Below, piece after piece: positions 1 to 12,645 of a stretch of 64,000 nucleotides of DNA. Both the position numbers and the translations under genes were made by a program. Origin of the DNA: Congeria kusceri (taxonomy: Eukaryota > Mollusca > Bivalvia > Myida > Dreissenidae); the NCBI GenBank assembly GCA_027627225.1, contig CM051030.1:8316001-8380000 (forward strand), in the 5' to 3' direction. Below the pieces are notes generated by a model, which ran no database searches, was not told the origin of the DNA, and saw only the letters and a program-made list of their open reading frames with translations. How positions within the stretch are numbered: the first letter of the stretch is position 1; each line of letters begins with the position of its first letter.

Positions 1-2540
1 ACGTCTTCCTTCTCTTGCAAATGTTCATATTCCTAACATTCTTGCTATTATTACCTCTCTTCCATCTGACGTTTTATTGCTACATTGTACACTATGACAT
101 GTGAATAACTTAAAAACAGCTTAAACATTCGTTAAATACAACAAATAAAAAATGTACAAAGCAGAAACAGCACATGTAAGTTAGACGAATACAGAACATC
201 ATAATGGCCAATGTAATAATGAAGCAATCATATTATTACATCAGGTGGCGCTTCTCTCTCATCGTCGGCAGTTTCCGTATACGTACTCGGACACAAACGC
301 GAAACTAACAAATTCTACGAATCCCAGTATAATCGATTAAACGTTTAGTGTTGTGTGACCTACCCTATACTTGATTAGGTGCCAAGGTGGTATAGCATTA
401 TTAAAGGGGGTGTATCAACGGCTAATACAGTATAATATTTTCTTTTCGTTCTTATATTTATGTATAATTGTCAATTCACACATGGGCCTCGTCGAACAAA
501 CATGAAGCTATGAACAAACTGTAAACTATATTTTATAACCATAAAACAGTTGTCACCGTGACACTTTTGAAATAGTAGTAAAATCAATGTAGTCTAGCGT
601 AGGAAAGTTTCCATTGAAGTTCGCATTTTTGTAGGTGTGAGTTCGAGTCATGCTGAAAACATGAATCGAAAATATGTTTGGCGTTGTATTGTGTTTTTAA
701 ACGATTTTAGTCGATATATTATGCACCTATCAATGTTTCCCCTTGGGGGGAGGGAGGGGCGACGGACATATACGGGACTTTAGACTGAAAGTGATTCAAA
801 CATTAGACATTTCCGAATGATTTCAGGTCCCGGGGTAATAGACTTTGGTCGGAATTTAGATCCCGGTAATATAGGACCCCGAGCCATTAGATAGACATAA
901 AAAATAGCATCTCCCACTGAGGGGATTTAGACAAATATACTTGGCTCTAGGGTGGGGAATTAGACCCCAAAATCTAAATTTGTCAAATTTCCTTGAGTCA
1001 GCCAGCCGCCCCGCCCCATTAATGGGAGGATATTGATAAGTGCATTATTGCTACTAGAAAAATATATTCGTGAAAAAATGGTGATATATGCTGTTTTAAT
1101 GCATGTCTTTGTTAATGTGAAATAACGTCGATATGCCCCTTGAATGCTGTGATTTATTATATTCCATTGTGTCTTCATTTTTGAGGTTTTCTGTGTGCCT
1201 GTTAGATGGTAAAGTGCTAAATTTTTGTAGACAGGGTTTAATAAGTGTAAAACACGTCCCTGTCGCTATTGCCAAAGATCTGAAAAAAGTTAACCGTTAA
1301 AAGACCTTGTCAAGTTGACAACGAACAATTGGTTTCCTATTGCACAATTAATGTTTTAAGGTGATAGAAATGCATTATACTATAAAGACATATACACTAA
1401 ATAAAGAATACAGAATAAAATACATTATGAAATATTTGATAAAACCAATCAGCAAAAATGTTTGTAAAAATTAACTCACGACTTAGGAACCATACGAAGA
1501 AATGACAGCATGCATCGCTTTAACCAACTATGTAAGGAAAGCTGTGTAAAATAAAATTATGCTTATACAAAACACTCACTATTCTGATGCCAAAATGCAA
1601 ACATGACTTGATAGGGCCAAACAAATGTGTCCCATATTATAAATTCATTTTTATCTCAGAATGCGAAAACATTTGTTTTCATTACATATATCTTAGTTTA
1701 ACCGTTATGATATGCCATTATTAATTTCAGATTTGTTTTAAGAAATTGCCCCCCCCCCCCCCCTCCCTCTAATTCCTGTTTCGTTGACATAGTGCCTTTA
1801 ATTGGCTTTGCATCTAATGGGAATGACTCATGACTCGGTATATTAATTAAGCGTAGTTTCGCACAAATGCCATGCATTGCTAATTTTTCCTTTTTTAAAC
1901 ATTTACCCATTTGAATAAATATTGAGGATTAAAACATTTAATAAAAAACACGAAAATTATGAATTGTCATGGCTTTTATAAAGTGTTGTTGAATCGATAA
2001 AACTCGTAAATGACGTTCATCAACGTGAATTTCCGTAAATAAGTAAAATTGAGTTCTGCCCCTTGAACAAGAATTTACGAAATTCATTTTTTACGAAAAT
2101 ATATTTGTCGATTTTTGTGTACGTTCATTTAAATATACGCTTGCCACAGTAAATTGCAGACAAGGTAAAATGCAAACAATGACATGAAATGTAATATTTA
2201 GCAACGCACGCGTAATCTTAAACGTCAATTGGAAGAGAAATAAGAATAGCAAGAATCTCAGGAATAGGAACATTTGGAAGACTAGTAAGAAGTGGAAGTA
2301 AGTCAAGAATCGAAACATTTGGAACAGAATGAAGAACTAGAAGAATAGGAACACTAGGAAGGAAAGGAAGAATTGGAAAATTTGATTATTTGGAAGAGAA
2401 ACAAGAATAGCAAGATGAAGAGAAGGAAGAAGAGAAAGAATTACAAGCGGCGCAGCAAGAATTGAATGAATGAAAAACGTCAGAATGCAGAATGTAATTT
2501 TTAAACTAATACTGTTCAATAGAAACTGCATGGCTGAGAG
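1..2540. other. Gene-free AT-rich stretch
   Basis: I see no supportable gene. There is a poly-C run at about 1749-1763. A GC-richer patch at 725-1020 has repeated phrases of the type 'gaccccg/tagacccc' and may be an old dispersed repeat. The open frames here are short and low-complexity, and the frames at 2091-2531 are shadows of an A/G-rich strand. Confidence 0.5.
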
Positions 2541-2545
2541 CTTTC

Positions 2546-5500
2546 ATATTTGGTATTTGGCATCTTTTTAGTGGTCCTCTACAAAGATTGTTCAAATGAT
2601 GCCCCTGGGGTCAAAACTGGCCACGCCCCGGGGGTCACATGGTTTATATAGACTTATATAGCAAAATGACTTTAAAAATCTTCTCCTCTGAAACCGCAGG
2701 GCCCAGAGGTTTCATATTTGGTATGTAACATTGCATAATAGTTCTCTACAAAGATTGTTCAAATGATGCCCCTGGGGTAAAAACTGGCCTCGCCCCGGAA
2801 GTGACATGGTTTATATAGGCTTAAAGTGCTAAATGACTTCTCTGAATCCGCAAGGCGTAGAGGTTTGGTATTTGGTATGTAACATTTAAAAGTGGTCTTC
2901 TACAAAGATTGTTCAAATGATGCCCCTGGGGCAAAACTGGCAACGCCCCGGGGGTCACATTGTTTATATATACTTAAATAGCATAATTATTAAAAAAATC
3001 TTCTCCTCTGAAACCGCAAGGTATGTGGCATCCTCTAGTGGTCCTCTACAAAGATTGTTCAAATGATGCCCCTGGGGTCAAAACTGGCCACGCCCAGGGG
3101 GTCACATGGTTTATATAGACTTTGATAGCTAAATGACTTTAAAAATCTTCTCCTCTGAAACCGCAAGGCCCATAGATTTCATATTTGGTATGTAACATTG
3201 CAAAGTGGTCTTCTACAAAGATTGTTCAAATGATGCCTCTGGGGTCAAAACTGGCCACGCCCGGGGGTCATATTGTTTATTTAGACTTAAATAGCTAAAA
3301 GACTTTGAAAATATTATTCTCTGAAACCGCAAGACCCAGAGGTTTGGTTTGGTAACATTGTATAAGGGGTTCTCTACAAAGATTGTTCAAATGATAACCC
3401 TATGGTCAAAACAGGCCACGCCCAGGGGGTCACATTGTTGTTTCATATTTGGTATGTGGCATCCTCTAGTGGTCTTCTACAAAGATTGTTCAAATGATGC
3501 CCCTGGGGTCAAAACTGGCCATTCTCCTCTGAAACCGCAAGGCCCAGAGGTTTCATATTTGGTATGTAACATTGCAGAGTGGTCCTCTACAAATACTGTT
3601 CAAATGATGCCCCTGGTGTTAAAACTGGCCACGCCCCGGGGGTCACATGGTTTATATAAACTTAAATAGCTAAATGACTGAAAATCTTCTTCTCCGAAAC
3701 CGCAAGGCCCAGAGGTTTGGTATTTCGTTGGTAACATTGTATAGGGTTCTTCTACAAAAGATTGTTCATATGATACCCCTTGGGTCAAAACTGGCCACGC
3801 CCCGGGGGTCACATGAATTATATAGACTTAAATAGCAAAATTACTGCAAAAATCGTCTCATCTGAAACCGTAAGGCCCAGAGGTTTCATATTTGGTATGT
3901 AACATTGCATAGTGATCATCTACAAAGATTGTTCAAATGATGCCCTTTGGGTAAAAACTGGCCACGCCCCGGGGGTCACATGGTTTATATAGACTTAGAT
4001 AGTTAAATGACTTTGAACATTTTCTTATTTCTACATTCTTCTCTGAAACCGGAAGGCCCTGAGTTGTGTTATTTGGTTGGTAACATTGTATAGGGGTCCT
4101 CTACAAAGATTGTTCAAATGATGCCCTGGGGTCAAAACTGGCCTCGCCCCGGGGGTCAGTGTTTTTATATACTTAAACAGCAAAGTTACTTCAACTTACA
4201 CTCAGGTGAGCGACCTAGGGCCATCGTGGCCCGCTTGCTTACATAGACTTAAATAGCAAAATACTGCAAAAATCTTCTCCTCTGAAACCGCAAGGCCCAG
4301 TTGTTTCATATTTGGTATGTGGCATCTTCTAGTGGTCCTCTACAAAGATTGTTCAAATGATGTCCCTGGGGTCAAAACTGGCTTCGCCCCGGGGGTGACA
4401 TTGTTTATATAGACTTAAATAACTATATACTTAAAAATGTTCTGTTCTGAAACAGTGAGGCCCAGCGGTTTTATATTTGGTATGTAACATTGCATAGTGG
4501 TCCTCTACAAAGATTGTTCAAATTGTGCCCCTGGGGTCAAAACTGGCCATACCCCTGGGGGTCACATTGTTTATATAGACTTAAATAGCAAAATGACTTT
4601 AAAAATCTCCTCTGCAACCGCATGGTACAAAGGTTATATATTTTGTATTTGACATTGTATTGTTGTCCTCTACAAAGACTATTCAAATAATGCCCCTACG
4701 GTAAAAAGTGGCCACGCCTCAGGGGTCACATTGTTAATATAGACTTAAACAGCAAATGACTAAAAATCTTCTCCTCTGAAACTGCAAGGCCCAGAGGTTT
4801 GTTTTTGGTTTGTATTATTGTATAGTGGTTCTCTACAAGGATTTATCAAATTATGCCCCTGGGGTCAAACGTGGCCACGCCCTGGGGGTCACATGGTTTC
4901 TATAGACTTATATATGGGAAGTGGACTTTAACAATCTTCTCCTCTGAATCGGCAAGGCCCAAAGCTTTTGTATTTGGTATGTAACATTGTATAGTGGACC
5001 TCTACAAAGAATGTTGAAATTATTCCCCTTGGGTAAAAAGGGGCCACACATGGTTAATAGAGACTTAAATGTCAAAATGACTTTAAAAAATTTATGCTTT
5101 AAAAGCTGAAGGCCCAGAGGTTTTGTAATTGGTATGTAACATCTTATATTGGTCTTCTACAACGATTGTTCAAGTTATGCCACTGGGGTCAAACCTAGCC
5201 ACGCCCCGGGGGTCACATGGTTTTTATAGATTTATATGGCAAGTAAACTTAACAGATCTTCTCTGACTTCAATTCCCAGAGGTTTCATATTTTGTTTGTA
5301 GCATTGTATAGTGGTCCTCTACAAATATTGTACAAATGATGGCCCTGAAGTAAAAAGAAGCCACATCCCGGGGTCACATGGTTTCTATAGACTTATATGG
5401 AAAGTGGACTTTGAAAATCTCCTCTTTGAAACCGCAAAGCCCAGAGTTGTCATATTTGGCATGAAAATTGTATAGTGGTCCTCTACAAATATTGGTCAAA

Positions 5501-5590
5501 TTATGCCCCTGGAGTAGAAATTGTCCATGCTCTGTGGGTCACATGGTTTATATAGACTATAAAAATCTCCTGAAACTGGCCCAGTTCTGT
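2546..5590 (+). repeat. Tandem array, 19 units of ~165 bp
   Basis: A core beginning CTCTACAAAGATTGTTCAAA followed by 'tgatgcccctggggtc' recurs 19 times, from about 2577 to 5479. Spacing is mostly 150-175 bp; two short units (104 and 113 bp) lie at 3371-3588. Between cores come 'ggtttatatagacttaaatag', 'cttctcctctgaaaccgcaa' and 'tttcatatttggtatgtaac'. Units are diverged and increasingly so toward 5.5 kb, so this is an old array. The open frames at 3349-3812 are read through the array and are not genes. The ~239-bp gap between the units at 4099 and 4338 holds an inserted terminal motif (next entry). Confidence 0.93.
4203..4240 (+). repeat. Conserved CTCAGGTGAGCGACC terminal motif, internal copy
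   Basis: The motif CTCAGGTGAGCGACCTAGGG is followed by 'ccatcgtggcccgcttg'; GGGCCAtcgTGGCCC can fold into a hairpin. The same phrase recurs at 5646-5681 and 18833-18871. From general familiarity with bivalve genomic sequence this is a very common dispersed repeat end; that identification is recollection, not a search. Its position inside the 165-bp array suggests the array is a fusion of two repeat copies. Confidence 0.75.
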
Positions 5591-5645
5591 ATAGTCAGGT
5601 AAGTGGTTTAGTGCCATTTGTTATAAGCCATTATGATGTCTTTAA

Positions 5646-5681
5646 CTCAGGTGAGCGACCTAGGGCCATTTTAGCCCTTTT
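5646..5681 (+). repeat. CTCAGGTGAGCGACC terminal motif closing the array
   Basis: Second copy, directly after the last degenerate 165-bp unit. The hairpin arm is eroded (GGGCCAttttAGCCC). It marks the right end of the repeat that contains the array. Confidence 0.75.
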
Positions 5682-5689
5682 GTTTATAG

Positions 5690-7090
5690 TCATTATTGCA
5701 CATATAATGCTTATGATAAAGTGTTTTGTAAATATTTCTATTAAACGAAATTTAATCACATATTTATTGATGGTGACATATAGGTCCACTGGGCCGGGTG
5801 CTCAATCTACATTTATGCTTTTTATATGCTTGTTTACTCAGTTGTGTGCACATGTCACGGTAAAAAAAGAATTACTTACTTAATTACCTACTTGTATCTT
5901 AATTCATTATAATTAATTACTTTTTTCAACTGAATTTATAATTAATTTACAAACATTTTAATTAATTTAATGGTAATTTAATTAATTACAAGCCCAATAA
6001 TAATAATAATAATAATAAAATTGACAATTAAATTCATGTTTTTAATTAATTGGAAAACACAAATTACCCAATGTACAAAACCAAGTGTAAAAGATGTTTT
6101 TTATGCACTTGTACTGGGTTTGCCTAAAGGCGGACATCAAGTTTTAACTATATAATAAATAATTAGGTGCTGCATTGTATCAGTAACAACGGGTTAATTT
6201 TAATTTGTTCATTGCAAAGTGATTATAATCAGTATTCATCAGACTCCAACATTGAAGTACTCACGTTTTGAAAGGCATTAACAAGGTGATACAAGTTAAA
6301 CTAAACAATTTAATGTTGAGATAACAAATATATAAACGCATTATGTGCTGAAATGCTATACACATTGTCACCAAATAAATGGAATATGAACAGTATGAAG
6401 TTCAGTTTGGTGTCTATATTTTCAATAAAACGTAACTAGCCGAAGTTCCTTGTGTTTTATGTGGAATATCGTGGAGTTCGTCGAATGTTAACGTTGAATA
6501 TTCGAATGTTATCGGCATCGCCACGAAATTTGGCAGTTAATAAAGCTAGTGTTTGTAAACAGTTTTACTTGGACGATCATGCTTTTGCAATAAACAGTAT
6601 ACAGCAAACCACAGCTGTTTCTGACGTAGGTTATATACTTAAGTAAATAACTGTTAAGATATGCAATAACCGTTTTTTATTGTAGAGTCTCAATTTGGCC
6701 ATGTTCACCTTTTGTGCGGCTTAAAAGAGTTACGCAGGTTTGTAACAAAACAATGAACTGTGAAAGTAAACAAGTACTTCACTATTTCGAACATGCAATT
6801 GCAAATGTTTAAATGATATGTTAATGCAAATAAAATGTATTATGGAGATGCTTTGTATTGAAAAAATGGAGAAATTAAAAATAATCAAACAAATATATAT
6901 TATTTTCTTTAAAAGAATTGCAATTAATGACTAGTATTTATTTATAAAACAAAATTGTAATTAAATTGAATTGTTTCAAATGTAATAGGCCTTTCTTAAT
7001 ATAGACTGATGCAGTTGTTTCTGTCAAATATCGAATTCATCATGATATATAATGTTACTTTTCTCCTACTTTGCTCCTTGTATAACGTGC
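5690..7090. other. Mostly gene-free; small ORF at 6485-6646
   Basis: AT-rich with an (AAT)n run near 5999-6018. A 53-codon ATG-initiated frame at 6485-6646 (plus) has a fairly protein-like composition and a possible donor (GTAG/GTTATA) near its end. No domain is recognisable, and chance frames of this length are common here. Confidence 0.25.
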
Positions 7091-7094
7091 TTAC

Positions 7095-7264
7095 CATTTT
7101 GATCTTGCTCAAGACAGTAACGACTGAGGAAATCCGTATTTGATCAGATAAGCCGGTACCGTTTGCTCTATTAGCTGAACTGTTATGTCAATAGGGTCCA
7201 GACTGGCTGCTTTCATAAAACTTGATTTGACACCTGATAATTGACCATGTCAAATGGATCTCCC
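7095..7264. promoter_or_regulatory. Possible divergent start pair (ATG followed by donor on each strand)
   Basis: On the minus strand an ATG at 7097-7095 is followed at once by GTAAGC, a good splice donor, in the context AAAATG|GTAAGC. On the plus strand an ATG at 7247 reads MSNGSP and meets a strong donor, GTAAGTAT, at 7265. The two starts face away from each other, about 150 bp apart, as at a bidirectional promoter. No downstream exons were recognised on either side, so this stays a candidate. Confidence 0.25.
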
Positions 7265-7516
7265 GTAAGTATATCCCTCATGAGTTTGTAGTTAGGTGAA
7301 AATTAAACAGAGAGCTGTCCGGAATTTTAGTTGATGCCTTAGTGTATGCTGTAAAATATCATTTTATCAAAACAGGATGAATATATAGATGTGTGTAGAT
7401 CTATTTTATCACATTTGAATAGAGTGGGTAATAGTTGGTAATAATGTTGTAAAACATGTAAATGTGCACATACAACATATTCATATTAGTTTTGTGATTA
7501 AAAATAGTGTTAATTT

Positions 7517-7532
7517 CAGGGGCGGATCCAGG
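7517..7532 (+). mobile_element. hAT-like terminal sequence, single end
   Basis: CAGGGGCGGATCCAGG followed by a G-rich stretch resembles the CAGGGGCGGATC ends of hAT-type transposons. I found no inverted partner nearby, so it is either a truncated copy or a chance match. Confidence 0.3.
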
Positions 7533-7559
7533 CATTCGGGTTGAGGGAGGGGGTATAAA

Positions 7560-9770
7560 CTTGTGATCGTTTTAATGTGCAGTTATATCCCCTTTTTATT
7601 GTCTGTGGCTATGCAGTGATCAATTGTCAGTTTTAAACTGTCCGTTTTCAGTGCTTAATATATACATGTATAACATCACTGATTATATATCCACTCATAT
7701 AATTATGTTCAATATGCATTAAGCGAGAGAAAGGAGCATACAAATTGTCCTGGCCCATTGTGCTCTTTTGGGGTTATTGGTGAATTTCATAGAGGAGGTT
7801 AACAGTTCCATATTTTTTGTCAATAAATACAAGTGGCCTAGTTTTAAAAACTCAAGAGCGACCGACCCCGTTCAACGTTCCACCAGAACTCACACTAATA
7901 CCTGGTGAGACGGCCAACGGAACACTGAACGATTAAGATATTTGGAAACTAGGCTGTTTTTTGAGACAACGCTTTTCAAACTCGAAAGCAGTCATTGATT
8001 TGACTGTCAATTTAAAATCACATGTATTCAAAAAGTATACATGTCTTTAATAAGGTATCATGTGCCAACTGTTTATTGCATCTGACATCTTTATATAAAT
8101 TATAAACTGTTGATGAAAGAAAACGATATAATCCACACATATATAAAGGCTGAGTATCTCTATGTGTTTTTGCGTTTTATCGTTTTAGTTGAACGTTTGC
8201 GTTGGTACTTTCGTATGGGTGCGGGGTAGGTTGGATATGTTTTACTATATAGTAAATAAATGAGATTTTTAAGTCCCTAACTTATGCATTCGTCCATTCT
8301 GTAACCATATTTCCAATTAATATGTTGCTTGTTAGATACATGAACTTAGAAATGACTCTTTGTAATATTAAGTCAAGTACTATAAGCAAAATCCTTCCAA
8401 GTAGTAAAGAACTACAATCATGTACACACAATATATATTAATGCTACTGTAGTCAGCAGGAAATATAATTAATTGAACTTTTCAGATAATTCACAGAAAT
8501 AGACAAAACATCACAATGAAAATTTAACCTCTTATTTGAGTTGCATACCATAAAAAACACCAGCCAATGTGGTTCACATTATTTCTGGGCAAAAATTGTG
8601 TGAAAATTTTATCTGGTGATTGATCTCTACCGACCAGAAAAATGGTCGGCTTGATACGCATTTCATTAGTCCCTGAAAACTGTCCCAAGAAAATGAAACT
8701 TAGTAAGATAAAACAAGAACAGGATTTGTCGACCTTAACATTCCATACACAGTTTCAGCAGTTTGTATTCAGGGACTAAAATGAGTTTATTCTTAATATT
8801 AACCTCATGCTGAGATGGACCAGATGTAAACACTGTATTACTGATAAGCAGTACGGCTGCTTCGTTTAGTGACCGAGATACACATAGCATTCCAAAATTT
8901 ACAATTTCTTTTGTTGAACATTAAAGCAAATACATTTTCATCTGGCAATAAATCAATATCATGCTATTATTTCTAAAGTGAGTGATATATACAGAGTCTT
9001 AAAAGTTCAGTTTGTTTTTCTAATGCACATTTCAAATATTGAATCAAGATCCATAGTGATTTGTTGAACAAATCTAATATCCACCCAAAGAGTTATTTGT
9101 GGCCATTAACTACAGATTCTTATCTCAAGTTTAGGTTAACACAGTAGGGTACATGCAATGGTCAATTTACGAATAGACAAGATAAGACAATCAAGCATAA
9201 ACTGCTAGTATCAAATGAGGAGCAATCATTCTATGGTTAGAACCTCAGGACATTTCTATGAATTACTGGTACAAAAACTTGTTTCCCAATAAACTACCAT
9301 ACATATTATATTATTTTGTTCCTCAGTTCAACCAACATATTCGGGATGTAAGAAAAATGAACCTTGATTATTAGTTGTAATAAAGTGTGACACAAATGAC
9401 CTGCACTTGACAAAAATGGTCATTGTTTGTTTGGTGTGAAAATGACTATCATTTAGAAACTATCTTCTTCAACAGAGATGTGTGCAAAAATATCAAAGTT
9501 AAAGTTGATTTGATATTTTCTTATTGCTTCATTAAGTTATTAAGACATGATATTATCCACAGCTAGTTTGCTAAACAACTTATTAAATTAAATTTATGGA
9601 AATAATTAAGCAGTATCTGTTACAGAAATTTATATTGAAGCAATCCTTCAAATTTATTTGTTTTCATTCCAAAAAATCAACAGTAACTGGTCAATAGGTA
9701 AAAAGAAAATGACAATGATGTTTGTTTGGGGTTGAAATGATGCAATGGGATTCCTTATTAGCAATCTCCT
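7560..9770. other. No gene recognised
   Basis: AT-rich. A weak inverted pair built on 'tagtccctgaa' (8662-8682 against 8763-8785) may be a small fold-back element. Nothing else stands out. Confidence 0.4.
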
Positions 9771-9777
9771 TGGCGCC

Positions 9778-9888
9778 TTAAATCTCCTCACACCAGTCAA
9801 AAACACTAGGAACTGCCCGTTTCTTCTTTAATACATATCCATCAGGCTTAATCATCTTTTTGAAGTATTTAGAAAATTCTGTTGTTGT
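9778..9888 (-). CDS. THAP-type zinc-finger protein, last exon (AVPSVF end)
   Basis: This minus-strand exon encodes 36 residues plus stop. The preceding intron ends in a T-run and AAAG; the exon starts TTTEFSKYF and ends KKKRAVPSVFDWCEEI. THAP domains close with the motif AVPTIF/AVPSVF, which sits here at residues ~25-30 of the exon. THAP proteins bind DNA through a C2CH zinc finger; the family includes host transcription factors and transposon-derived proteins. A possible 22-nt exon with donor CAG|GTAAGT lies just upstream (9939-9960). The FHIFP exon at 10563-10646 supplies the middle of the domain. The zinc ligands themselves are not identified, so the gene may be decayed. Confidence 0.55.
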   Translation of the reverse strand, partial: TTTEFSKYFKKMIKPDGYVLKKKRAVPSVFDWCEEI

Positions 9889-10562
9889 CTTTGAGTTAAA
9901 AAAAAATCGTGTTTTTTTTTAGTAAATACGACACTTACCTGTGTTGTACGATAAAATACACTATAATGTAAAGTTAGAATAAGAAATCAACAATAGAATA
10001 TACTGTTTTATTGCACCAATGTTTTAAATGCAGTTAGCGGTATGTAAGTCAAAGGTTTTGCAAAGGACTTATTACAGTAAACATCTGCATTCATGACCGC
10101 ATCAGAAAAAATGAATTGAAAACAAAACAGAATATTTTTATACATCGAGAAAAGTTTGACAATAAAACAGAACTGCGTTCATGCATGAATGAACACAGTT
10201 TTCCAGGCCAGTGAAAACAATCTAAGATAAAATCAGTTTTAAAGAAAGAGTAATAAAAGAATGTGAATACTATCATTAATATCGTGTGTATTAAATAACC
10301 ATAATAAAAGCGAATTAATTGCCCAGTTATATATGATAAAACTAAACATTCCAGTTCCATTCTATATTTGATGTCTTATTCTAACTTGACATAATACAGT
10401 GTTATAAGTATTCAACTATGTTATTCTAAAATTAATAACAGTATTTTGTTTTTATTTAAAGGAATGCTTAATTTCTTGGTTGATATTGTGCAAAATAATT
10501 TCAGTTAAGGAACAGAAACATTGGGACAAGCAATAAATTAAAATAGTATTTTTTGTGCATAC

Positions 10563-10646
10563 ATTGGAAATGTGTTTTCTACATCTCTTCTTATTTTCAC
10601 AACATATTGCTTCTTTATGTCCTCATTAACAGGAAATATATGAAAG
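10563..10646 (-). CDS. THAP-type zinc-finger protein, middle exon (FHIFP)
   Basis: The minus-strand exon has acceptor AATAAG and donor GTATGC and encodes FHIFPVNEDIKKQYVVKIRR then DVENTFP. The order FHxFP, a charged helix, then IRRD is the recognisable centre of a THAP domain (SFHxFP...W...IRR). It enters in phase 2, so the preceding base pair completes the residue before FH. The expected next piece, VCSxHF, is not clean: a degraded match (WKTV then a frame break) lies around 10150-10235 after an acceptor TTATCTTAG. I therefore read this as a THAP gene, or transposon-derived THAP, that may have lost its finger. Confidence 0.6.
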
Positions 10647-10734
10647 CTTATTTGTGAATCATATCTTACATTTGAGTTACAGTTGTATACATAACAATGT
10701 TAATTAGAAACTTTGTTTTCTTGCATGATATTAC

Positions 10735-10765
10735 CTGGAAATACCACTTCACCTGTAGTGGCCAT
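10735..10765 (-). CDS. Possible first exon for the THAP gene
   Basis: ATG at 10765 in a good context (agcaATGG) opens MATTGEVVFP and ends at donor CCAG|GTAATA. Linkage to the THAP exons 90 bp downstream is only by strand and distance. It does not carry the Cys pair that usually begins a THAP domain, so it may be a leader or a chance match. Confidence 0.3.
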
Positions 10766-10769
10766 TGCT

Positions 10770-11830
10770 ATCAGTAATCAATGTTTACAACCGACCCATC
10801 TCAACCTCGTTCTGAGAATGAAATATTAAGCATGCATACAATTTAAAAAAGGGCTATTGAAGTTAATAAAATATTTTTACAATAATTGGACAAGGATCCA
10901 ATCAGAAGCAAAAATGTATTGATGTGATTTTATTATTATTTGTAAATGTTTATTGGAATCATAATAAATAACAATAATTTGCTCATCCAATATACTTTCG
11001 ATAAACAGTCTCATGTTTTGGTATTAAACTCTAGACACTTGTCATAGGTCAGAATGACACTGTGCTGGTATATCTCTGGTATGGTTTGTATGATGACTTT
11101 GAAGGGTAACGCCCATTAACATGGTTAGTACATTAAATGTATTTTTCATTATTTCAAATGGTCAGTGCCACTTAGAATAAAGACACTGCACTTCTTTATG
11201 CTCTTAGTTCTTGTAGCACTGTTTTACAACATAATGAGATTTAAAACCTCGTCTCACTATTTATAAATAGCAACTGCGAAACGATTTAACGTCTATGACT
11301 TGTTTTCTGTTTATAAATGCATAAATATTATATTAATGGTATCTGTACTTGTTTTGTTTGGAAAGCTATTAATATAGTTCCATAGAATTCCATTGGTATT
11401 AAATATAGGAAACTCGCGAGAAAACAATAGCATTTCCATTAAGTTATGTACCATACATTACAATATTTCATTTTATGAAAGTAATGATTCTTGTACTGTG
11501 CGCATACTCGCAGAGTTTCCACTAACGTTTGTTGATGTACATGTAATTACATCTACCGTCAGCCATGCCTGTACAGTAAACACGCCAAATAGCAAAATGC
11601 ATTATTCTGCACGAGTTTCCCCCGTGTGCATGAATGACATTTGTTATGTTTTACGAGACTGGTTGGCTTATTTACAGATGAAAAGAGAATATTATGCATC
11701 GATGCAGTTTATGCATCGATGCAGTTATGAATGTCCCACTGAGTACTACAAACTTGTAACATATTGCTTGATATATGCCAGTGTAAAACGAAAGCAAACT
11801 ATAATGGAAATATAGCTAGGGCATAGCAGT
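10770..11830. other. No gene recognised
   Basis: AT-rich. A long open frame at 11393-11815 has no upstream ATG in frame and includes a direct repeat of 'tatgcatcgatgcagt' at 11694-11725. I do not treat it as coding. Confidence 0.4.
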
Positions 11831-11834
11831 TGTA

Positions 11835-12229
11835 GATGTATTATATCATGTATGAACATACAGTTGTATTATATCATGTATGAACATACAGTTGTATTAT
11901 ATCATGTATGAACATACAGTTGTATTATATCATGTATGAACATACAGTTGTATTATATCATGTATGAACATACAGTTGTATTATATCATGTATGAACATA
12001 CAGTTGTATTCGATCATGTATGAACATACAGTTGTATTATATCATGTATGAACATACAGTTGTATTATATCATGTATGAACATACAGTTGTATTATATCA
12101 TGTATGAACATACAGATGTATTATATCATGTATGAACATACAGATGTATTATATCATGTATGAACATACAGTTGTATTATATCATGTATGAATATACAAA
12201 TGTATTATATCACGTATGAACATACAGTT
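11835..12229 (+). repeat. 28-bp satellite, ~14 copies
   Basis: The unit reads TGTATTATATCATGTATGAA then 'catacagt', repeated about 14 times almost without change. Rare variants are CGAT for TTAT, 'cagatg' for 'cagttg', and CACG for CATG. Each unit holds the palindrome GTATGAACATAC. The low divergence means recent expansion, and copy number is probably polymorphic. Confidence 0.97.
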
Positions 12230-12645
12230 GTGTCTTTTGTGTAAATACCATATTATCATTACTGGTAGATTAAAACACAACCTGTCCTCAACATCTGTAT
12301 TTTAATTACCTTTCGCAGAAAGCCACTGCACGACCATATTTAGATTGCTGTCATAAACCCGTCTTTATTTTGAACGTGTTGATCCGTGTTGCAAGAATAC
12401 GGAAATTCTATCAAAATATAAATTCTACATTTGCTTTGAAAACAAGACATCATTATACTGGTCATACCACAGTACAATGTGATAAGCATTAATCAATAAC
12501 ACTGCAGTAATCATAGTTTAATTTAGTATCCATATGCTCACATTTATTAATGAACACATTTTTTTGCTGTTCAGTTTTAAATTACTCAACAAACTGTTCG
12601 GAAGTTTGATGTACTGTCTGTTCATCATATACACAGACCATTGGT
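12230..12645. other. Spacer after the satellite
   Basis: Mostly AT-rich. At 12316-12340 a minus-strand ATG reads MVVQWLSAK to a donor AAAG|GTAATT. A similar string, 'gaaagcactgcacgacat', occurs at 26390-26407. It may be a shared repeat or a decayed start exon; I cannot decide. Confidence 0.25.

Noticed and set aside
3349..3812. Open frames on both strands with shared peptides
   Set aside because: They run through units of the 165-bp array; the shared peptides are the array period.
11393..11815. 140-codon open frame
   Set aside because: No ATG at its start (the first in-frame ATG leaves ~70 codons), contains a direct repeat, no domain, and chance frames of this size are expected.
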